Shown: positions 5,674 to 10,427 of the stretch, one piece after another | How positions within the stretch are numbered: the stretch's first letter is position 1 | Layout: every line of letters starts with the position of its first letter | Origin: an uncultured Clostridia bacterium | Lineage (GTDB): Bacteria > Bacillota > Clostridia > Peptostreptococcales > Acidaminobacteraceae | Assembly: GCA_945950065.1 (NCBI GenBank) | Contig: CAMFGQ010000044.1 | Location: forward strand, 1-10,427 | Length of the DNA: 10,427 nt | Direction: 5' to 3' | The notes under the pieces: model-generated | The model's input: the letters and a program-made list of their open reading frames with translations, nothing else | The model's database searches: none | What the model was told of the DNA's origin: nothing | Program-made: the position numbers and the translations under genes

Positions 5674-7035
5674 TTACACTTCGATGTTATAGCGCTTGAG
5701 TTTCGAATAAAGAGTCGTTCGACTCATGCCCAGTTTACGGGCAACCTTTGCTTTATTCCCGCCATAAAGTTCCAGGGCATGAACCAGAGACTCTCTCTCG
5801 ACCATCTCCACCGTCTGATGCAGACTAACCGCCCCGAAATTGTGTATATATCCTGTCACCCGAGCAGGTAGATGCTCTGGACGAATTATGGTTTCCCCAA
5901 AATCCAAGTTCATCAGTGCATGCTCCAGGATGTTTTCAAGTTCACGAATGTTACCAGGATACTGGTAATGCGTTAAAAAATGCTGCGCCTGCTTGGACAC
6001 ATCAATCTTCCCCCTATCCATACGCTGTGAGATTTTTTCCAGGAGGGCGGTAGAGAGTAAAGCATGATCACCATAGCGTTCCCGAAGTGGTGGCAAGTGA
6101 ATGGTCAGTACATTGAGTCGGTAGTATAAGTCTAAGCGAAAGGTTTTCTTTTCTACCATTTCCTCTAAGTCTTGATTGGTAGCCGCAATAATACGTACAT
6201 CTACCTTTTGTGGATCATTGCTCCCTAAGGGTTCGATAACCTTCTCTTGGAGTACCCGTAATAACTTAGCTTGTGTGGAAAGAGGAAGCTCCCCGATTTC
6301 ATCGAGAAAGATGGTACCACCTTCTGCAGCCTTAAACTTTCCGATCTTTCCACCACGGGAAGCACCAGTAAAAGAACCATCAATATATCCAAAGAGTTCG
6401 CTTTCCATGAGACTCTCAGGAATGTTTGAACAATTGATTTTTAAGAATCGCTTATCCCTTCTTGGACTCATCTGATGGATAGAACTGGCTAGAAGATCTT
6501 TTCCTGTTCCACTCTCTCCTAAAAGGAGAATGGTTGTATCCGTACCTGCGTAACGTAAAGCTTTTCGCTTAGCTTCCTCCATAACGGCTGAACGGGAAAC
6601 AATGCTTTCCAAGCTGTGCAGCTCAGGTAAGTTCCTCTCAAATTCTCCCTTATAGAGATTAAGTTCACTCTTCATGTTCTGGATTTCCATGAGGAGAGAT
6701 TCCATCTCCTTCACATCCTGAAAAAGAACACGCCCATAGGCACCAATGATTTCACCCTTGTGGCGGATGGGAATTCGATTGGCTAGCATCTGTTGGCCTT
6801 TAATGTTCTGGACTGCGTTTAGTTCAGCAATTCCAGTCTTCACCACAAGATGCATCCTGGTATTTTCGATAACTTCCGTAATATGCCTACCAACTGCCCA
6901 GTCCCTGTCAACGCCTAAAAATTCTGCATAAGCATTGCTTAATAGGAGGACTTTGCCCTCCTTATCAACCATGACAAAGGCCTCCGTAGATTTCTCTAAA
7001 ATCTGATTTAAATAGAATGTTGCCTTCTGCTGCAT
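5674..7035 (-). CDS. PAS-domain sigma-54 dependent transcriptional activator
   Basis: This 453-residue enhancer-binding protein would activate sigma-54 RNA polymerase by ATP hydrolysis. A PAS sensor domain (about 8-105, starting with the EKSTEAFVMVDKEGKVLLLSNAY pattern) leads through a probable coiled-coil linker (108-135) to the AAA+ domain. Walker A is GESGTGKD (173-180), the sigma-54 contact loop is GSFTGA (220-225, a serine variant of GAFTGA), Walker B is TIFLDE (241-246), an LRER arginine-finger region lies at 317-320, and YPGNIRELEN is at 359-368. A Fis-type helix-turn-helix ends the protein (about 427-448, GNKAKVARKLGMSRTTLYSKL). There is no receiver domain, so a small ligand or redox signal in the PAS domain is more likely than phosphorylation. 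The ATG at 7035 has AAGGAG six bases upstream. A sigma-54 promoter lies directly downstream ahead of bdhA, its probable target. No promoter is seen in the 34 bases ahead of it, so it may be co-transcribed with the two membrane-protein genes. Confidence 0.92.
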   Translation of the reverse strand: MQQKATFYLNQILEKSTEAFVMVDKEGKVLLLSNAYAEFLGVDRDWAVGRHITEVIENTRMHLVVKTGIAELNAVQNIKGQQMLANRIPIRHKGEIIGAYGRVLFQDVKEMESLLMEIQNMKSELNLYKGEFERNLPELHSLESIVSRSAVMEEAKRKALRYAGTDTTILLLGESGTGKDLLASSIHQMSPRRDKRFLKINCSNIPESLMESELFGYIDGSFTGASRGGKIGKFKAAEGGTIFLDEIGELPLSTQAKLLRVLQEKVIEPLGSNDPQKVDVRIIAATNQDLEEMVEKKTFRLDLYYRLNVLTIHLPPLRERYGDHALLSTALLEKISQRMDRGKIDVSKQAQHFLTHYQYPGNIRELENILEHALMNLDFGETIIRPEHLPARVTGYIHNFGAVSLHQTVEMVERESLVHALELYGGNKAKVARKLGMSRTTLYSKLKRYNIEV

Positions 7036-7069
7036 GATTTACTCCTTGATTTTGATTGTTAGTGTTTAG

Positions 7070-7840
7070 TTAGATGGGAAAAAGAAGGAAATAGAAAAAC
7101 AGCATCAGTATAGAAGCCAAACTTCCCTTTGTTTCATAGGTGGCTTTTGCCATAAGATAGCCGACGGCAACATAAATTAGAATGGATAAATAGTTTCCCA
7201 TAATGAGATAGCGTCCAAAAAGTCCAAAGCAGAGACCGAGAATAATCAGGAGATCTCCCTTTTCCTGACGATCTCTCAAGAACAAGATCGGAATGGTAAA
7301 GCAAGCAAAGGTAACCTGAATTGCTTGAACCGCAATATAAAACAAATACTGTGGCATCATCATATGAGCGATAAGTACCCCATAGCGAAGGACCCAATAA
7401 ACAATACATACCACGATAAACAGTGGGATCACTTGATTCCAGCGCTTTGGAAAAGACCATGGCGACTCAAAGACAGCATTGAGATTCAAAATGTTCCCCT
7501 TTAACATCTGTCTTCCCTCGTCTCCTTTAAATATAAGGATAAAGGCTACTGTCATCACCAGGAAGGAAAGAAGAAAAGCCAGCGGGGAAAAAAAGCCAAA
7601 CTGCTGTTGAAAAGGAATAAGATGCAAGAGAATGTATAAGACCATGTAAAGGGGCACCTGCCAAGGAAGAGCTTCTTGATGGCATACTTTACCCATGACA
7701 ATGAGAATCCCCAATCCAATCAGTCGCAAATAGAGAACGGGCACAGCCAGTACCCTTGAAAGTTGAGCCATGTATAAGGACATTATAAAAAAACAAACCA
7801 ATAAATAGAGCAAACGACGTTGCTGACGATTCCAGTGCAT
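7070..7840 (-). CDS. Polytopic membrane protein of unknown function
   Basis: I do not recognise a family for this 256-residue protein. It has seven or eight hydrophobic segments (about residues 10-29, 33-50, 61-78, 85-105, 137-153, 165-187, 196-230 and 240-255). Basic residues follow the first methionine (HWNRQQRR), suggesting a cytoplasmic N-terminus. No Glu-Glu-x-x-x-Arg pair of the CPBP protease family and no transporter signature is visible. An in-frame TTG at 7858 would add six residues. The ATG at 7840 is preferred because AGGGGG stands five bases upstream and the ATG shares one base with the stop codon of the VanZ-family gene (TAATG), the usual layout for coupled translation. The activator gene follows 34 bases after the stop. 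A partner role with the VanZ-family protein in the envelope is a guess from the coupling alone. Confidence 0.7.
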   Translation of the reverse strand: MHWNRQQRRLLYLLVCFFIMSLYMAQLSRVLAVPVLYLRLIGLGILIVMGKVCHQEALPWQVPLYMVLYILLHLIPFQQQFGFFSPLAFLLSFLVMTVAFILIFKGDEGRQMLKGNILNLNAVFESPWSFPKRWNQVIPLFIVVCIVYWVLRYGVLIAHMMMPQYLFYIAVQAIQVTFACFTIPILFLRDRQEKGDLLIILGLCFGLFGRYLIMGNYLSILIYVAVGYLMAKATYETKGSLASILMLFFYFLLFPI

Positions 7841-8292
7841 TAGTTCCCCCTTTTCCAAACCAGTAAATCATGGGCCATGATGCCAAGGAGCACACCCAAC
7901 CCGTTAAGCAAGATGTCATCGACATCGAAAACGCCTAATCGCGTGACAAGCTGTAAGCTTTCAATTGCAAGGATCAAGCCTAATCCAAAGAAAAGACACT
8001 TCTTCCAAGAATAGTTTTGATTTCTTAGCAAGAAACCAAGGGGTACAAAAACCAAGATATTTCCTAAAATGTTACTCCAGAAATACCAAGGATCCAAATT
8101 CCCCTGTAAATAGGCATGGAGGAAGTTATCAATGGTGAAGAACAAGTTGTAGTGACCCTCTCCAGCGCCTTTTTTCAAACTCTCAAGGCTCCAGTCATCT
8201 AACCAACTAAGATTAATCTCTCCTTTAAATAAAACAACCCAAAGGAGAAAAAGGATATAGAGTAAAAGCAAAGCTTTTGATCGTTTTTTCAT
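7840..8292 (-). CDS. VanZ family membrane protein
   Basis: From the preferred start this is a 150-residue membrane protein with about four hydrophobic segments, matching the compact VanZ-like family. The characteristic pattern is visible: NILGNILVFVPLGFLL (74-89), then AIESLQLVTRLGVFDVDDILLNGLGVLLG (109-137), with Glu111, Gln114, Asp123, Asp125, Asp126 and Asn130 as the family's polar residues. VanZ itself gives low-level teicoplanin resistance, but most family members are uncharacterised, and nothing here points to vancomycin-type resistance genes. A GTG at 8337 is in frame, but the ATG at 8292 has AGAGG ahead of it and gives the basic MKKRSK start expected before a first membrane helix. The gene overlaps the next by one base. 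An extended -10-like TGCTAAACT lies about 20 bases upstream, without a clear -35. Confidence 0.85.
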   Translation of the reverse strand: MKKRSKALLLLYILFLLWVVLFKGEINLSWLDDWSLESLKKGAGEGHYNLFFTIDNFLHAYLQGNLDPWYFWSNILGNILVFVPLGFLLRNQNYSWKKCLFFGLGLILAIESLQLVTRLGVFDVDDILLNGLGVLLGIMAHDLLVWKRGN

Positions 8293-8405
8293 GATGAACC
8301 TCTGGTGATAGTTTAGCACAAAAACAATCTTCAACACAAAAATCCTTTGTTACAATTGTTTGCTACCTCCCCTGCACAAACATGTACTCTAGCCTCTATA
8401 GACTG

Positions 8406-8436
8406 AAAAAAAGCCTTCCACGTAGGAGGGCTTTTT
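8406..8436 (-). terminator. Intrinsic terminator after the ABC permease genes
   Basis: AAAAAGCCTTCC (8408-8419) and GGAGGGCTTTTT (8425-8436) pair with a single mismatch around the loop ACGTA. Both strands end the stem in a T-run, so the hairpin could work in either direction. The permease gene ends about 26 bases before it on the minus strand and no plus-strand gene needs it, so its job is to end the permease transcript ahead of the VanZ-family gene. Confidence 0.85.
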
Positions 8437-8461
8437 ACTCCTTATCTTAAATCGCTTTTTA

Positions 8462-9499
8462 CTAGTGAGCTTTTCTTCTCTCTCTGGTTACAAAGATTCC
8501 AAGAAGAAGGTACACAAGGATAAACAGGACAATCATAGCTAGATCAAAGATGCGTTGCTTATCCAGATACTGCACATAATAGTAGAGCGGAAACAGCTTT
8601 CCAACGGCGAGGATGGAGTTTGGTAGCAGTTCAGCTGGTACAAAGATACCTGAGATAAAGCTAAGAACCAGTGATAAAACTGAACTGACAGCACCAACCA
8701 CCACTTTGCTTTTAAATGCTGAGGCAACCAGTGTAGCTAAAGCCATACCGCTGATTCCCATAAGAATCACTCCAGGTAAGAACTTAATGGTTCCTGCATT
8801 AATGATGGACGTTTTCAGAACCACTGATCCCCCAAGGGTTATAAAAAGGATAAAGAGAACAAGGGCAACGAGGAGTGCGAGTAAGGTTTCAGCATACAAT
8901 CTTACCGATGAAACAGGGGAGATTTTTGTTCGTAAATAAATCTCTTCCTTTGACATATCGATAATGGTATGTCCGACAACTAAGATCCCCACAGCTAAAA
9001 TAATGTAACCTGAATAAAGGAAAAAGTACTTGGTCCATGTAACTTTATAGTCTGTATCCACCTCTGCAACCTCAAAGTGTACAGGTACATCAATGTTCAT
9101 CAGCTGGTTCAGCTCTTCTTCAGTAGAAACAACTTCCTTGTAGCGGAGATAATTATCCGTATCACTGATTACTGAAAAGCCTCTTGCTGAATAAGGTGAT
9201 GCCAGGGCCTGAACGCCATCTTCTTTCGCGTAGAGAATTGCGTCATAGCGTCCAAGATAAGCATGTTCTTTGGCGGTGATAGGATCAAGCTCCACCTTTT
9301 CGACTTTGTGGTGCTGAGCTAGATAGTTGTATAGGGCTTCACTGTCTTCATCCTGTTGCTCATCAACCAAAGCCACTTTGTAGCTGCTTAGAGAAAAACT
9401 ATTCTCTGAAGCGGTCCGTGCATTCATGATGGTAAAGAAGAAAAAGATGATCACATAGAGCAGAATACTTTTCCACTCTCTTCGCATAAGGGTTAACAT
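8462..9499 (-). CDS. ABC-2 type transporter permease (second of a pair)
   Basis: The 345-residue protein has the layout of ABC-2 family permeases such as NatB and YhaP types. One membrane helix lies near the N-terminus (about 11-26), after the basic MRREWK. A large extracytoplasmic domain of about 125 residues begins with YKVALVDEQQDEDSEALYNY. Five helices follow in the C-terminal part (about 157-181, 203-226, 239-263, 266-290 and 320-337). FISGIFVPAELLPNSILAVGKLFPLYYYV (281-309) is the typical conserved block before the last helix. The upstream TTG at 9502 and the ATG at 9499 are adjacent in frame; the ATG is chosen, although neither has a strong ribosome site at normal distance. It starts four bases after the other permease stops, so coupling is likely. 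The pair probably forms a heterodimeric exporter, with the ATPase outside the window. The substrate is unknown. Confidence 0.85.
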   Translation of the reverse strand: MLTLMRREWKSILLYVIIFFFFTIMNARTASENSFSLSSYKVALVDEQQDEDSEALYNYLAQHHKVEKVELDPITAKEHAYLGRYDAILYAKEDGVQALASPYSARGFSVISDTDNYLRYKEVVSTEEELNQLMNIDVPVHFEVAEVDTDYKVTWTKYFFLYSGYIILAVGILVVGHTIIDMSKEEIYLRTKISPVSSVRLYAETLLALLVALVLFILFITLGGSVVLKTSIINAGTIKFLPGVILMGISGMALATLVASAFKSKVVVGAVSSVLSLVLSFISGIFVPAELLPNSILAVGKLFPLYYYVQYLDKQRIFDLAMIVLFILVYLLLGIFVTRERRKAH

Positions 9500-9503
9500 C
9501 AAT

Positions 9504-10427
9504 TTAAAGATAGTCGTACTTTCTCCTCCTTATTGAAGCATAGGACAGTAGATAGAAAATAAGTGCAAATCCCAGTAGGATTAAGATTCCTTCCATCAGG
9601 CCAGCACGACTTCCTAGAAAGTTTGTGCGATAGAGTGTACTACTGACGATGTTTCCTGGATTAAAGCGCATCAGAACTGGAAATTTCTCTAAGAAATCAG
9701 CTTTTACGCTATCATTCATCATCCCTGAGGTAAAGCCAAAGAACATACCAATACCTGTTCCGATCATGATCTTGGTATTTTCATTGAGCTTATTGGCTGC
9801 TCCGATAAAAATTCCAAGTCCCATTCCAAAGATGTTGGCTGCCAGAAGGATAGCAAAGCTTCCCCAAAAGTCTTGTAAGAAATCCAAGTTAAAGACAAGT
9901 TTTAAGTAGAGTATCGTAATATAGTTCAAGCTCAAATTAATAGCAATGCCAGTCAGAAGTGCGGCCAGTAGTTGTACACTCTTTTTCGATGGACTAATGG
10001 TCAGGCGCAGTCCCAAAGTTGAAAGATTAGCCTGGTAGAGAATCATAAAGTTTGTCCCGAAAAAGTAACTGTACACCGAGGTCATGGCCAATATCGCCGA
10101 GATGAAGATCACCACTGTATTGGTGCTTTCTTCCTCCATCTTAATCTGTGATGCAAAGTTAGGTGTATAGCCCATTTCATATAGCATTCCCGCCTGCAAT
10201 ACCTCTCTTTGAATCCGATAGAGATAATTGGTGTAGGAATTACTACTGCTTACATGTAGTTCCCCCTTGCTGTCAATGTAGCCAATGTTCAGGTCATCCT
10301 CTAGGAGCTGTTTCTTCGCTTCTTCTTCATTGACTGTAGTGACTTTAAGGGCGGGAATTTGTTCATAGATTTCCTTCATGGGATAGTCTTCACTGACACC
10401 CAGGGGAATCTCCACTTTCTCCACCAT
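9504..10427 (-). CDS. ABC-2 type transporter permease, N-terminus cut by window edge
   Basis: The visible 307 residues are the greater part of an ABC-2 permease. They open inside the extracytoplasmic domain (KVEIPLGVSEDYPMKEIYEQ, followed by an EEEAKKQLLEDDLNIGYI segment that parallels the same region of the following permease). Five C-terminal membrane segments follow (about 103-125, 148-175, 187-213, 216-235 and 278-297), with MRFNPGNIVSSTLYR (253-267) before the last one. The first codon in view is an ATG at the very edge, but a complete member would have a membrane helix and some 30 to 50 more residues ahead of it. This methionine is therefore probably internal and the gene continues beyond base 10427. 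The stop is TAA, four bases ahead of the next permease. An ABC ATPase gene is expected upstream outside the window. Confidence 0.85.
   Translation of the reverse strand: MVEKVEIPLGVSEDYPMKEIYEQIPALKVTTVNEEEAKKQLLEDDLNIGYIDSKGELHVSSSNSYTNYLYRIQREVLQAGMLYEMGYTPNFASQIKMEEESTNTVVIFISAILAMTSVYSYFFGTNFMILYQANLSTLGLRLTISPSKKSVQLLAALLTGIAINLSLNYITILYLKLVFNLDFLQDFWGSFAILLAANIFGMGLGIFIGAANKLNENTKIMIGTGIGMFFGFTSGMMNDSVKADFLEKFPVLMRFNPGNIVSSTLYRTNFLGSRAGLMEGILILLGFALIFYLLSYASIRRRKYDYL

Noticed and set aside
7841..7858. TTG start extending the unknown membrane protein by six residues
   Set aside because: The AGGGGG ribosome site would be inside the coding region, and the ATG at 7840 makes a standard one-base overlap with the previous stop.
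8293..8337. GTG start extending the VanZ-family protein by 15 residues
   Set aside because: The extension has no good ribosome site and would place an odd segment before the basic MKKRSK that normally precedes the first membrane helix.
8406..8436. Hairpin considered as a riboswitch or attenuator of the VanZ-family gene
   Set aside because: It is a simple stem with T-runs on both sides, directly after the permease stop, and has no surrounding conserved aptamer-like structure. A terminator explains it.
1..10427. CRISPR arrays, tRNA or rRNA genes, insertion sequences, phage or defence genes
   Set aside because: I saw no regularly spaced repeats, no tRNA-like cloverleaf and no transposase, integrase or nuclease motifs. 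Coding density and gene style are even across the window, with no sign of a recently acquired island.

Overview
All genes recognised in this window lie on the minus strand, so the biological reading direction is from the right edge to the left. The gene content suggests a low- to moderate-GC Firmicute, most likely an anaerobic clostridial species. Supporting signs are strong AGGAGG-type ribosome sites, frequent TTG/GTG starts, a VanZ-family protein, a GntP-type permease beside a 3-hydroxybutyrate dehydrogenase, and sigma-54 control by a PAS-containing activator. This is inference from gene content; no marker gene for taxonomy is present.

Right end (about 8462-10427): two consecutive ABC-2 type membrane permeases, the first cut by the window edge. 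They look like a heterodimeric exporter whose ATPase should lie beyond the right edge. A strong intrinsic terminator (8406-8436) closes this unit.

Middle right (5674-8292): a tightly packed trio of a VanZ-family membrane protein, an unrecognised polytopic membrane protein translationally coupled to it, and a PAS / AAA+ / Fis-type HTH sigma-54 activator. A perfect 13-bp hairpin followed by a T-rich tract lies about 70 nt after the activator.

Middle left (2368-5410): a three-gene operon of an SDR resembling D-3-hydroxybutyrate dehydrogenase, a GntP-family permease and a 3-hydroxyacyl-CoA dehydrogenase-family enzyme. A well-formed -24/-12 sigma-54 promoter (5483-5497) stands about 70 nt upstream of the SDR gene, directly downstream of the activator gene. 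The simplest model is that the activator senses a hydroxy- or keto-acid related signal through its PAS domain and switches on uptake and oxidation of a 3-hydroxy acid, probably 3-hydroxybutyrate. The operon ends in a hairpin terminator (2316-2348).

Left end (65-2278): a coupled set of a free methionine-(R)-sulfoxide reductase (GAF fold, all three family cysteines present), a GNAT acetyltransferase and a DUF401 membrane protein. A ribosome site at the extreme left edge suggests a further gene starting just outside the window. No rRNA, tRNA, CRISPR array, insertion sequence or integrase was seen, and no gene-free stretch exceeds 300 bases.
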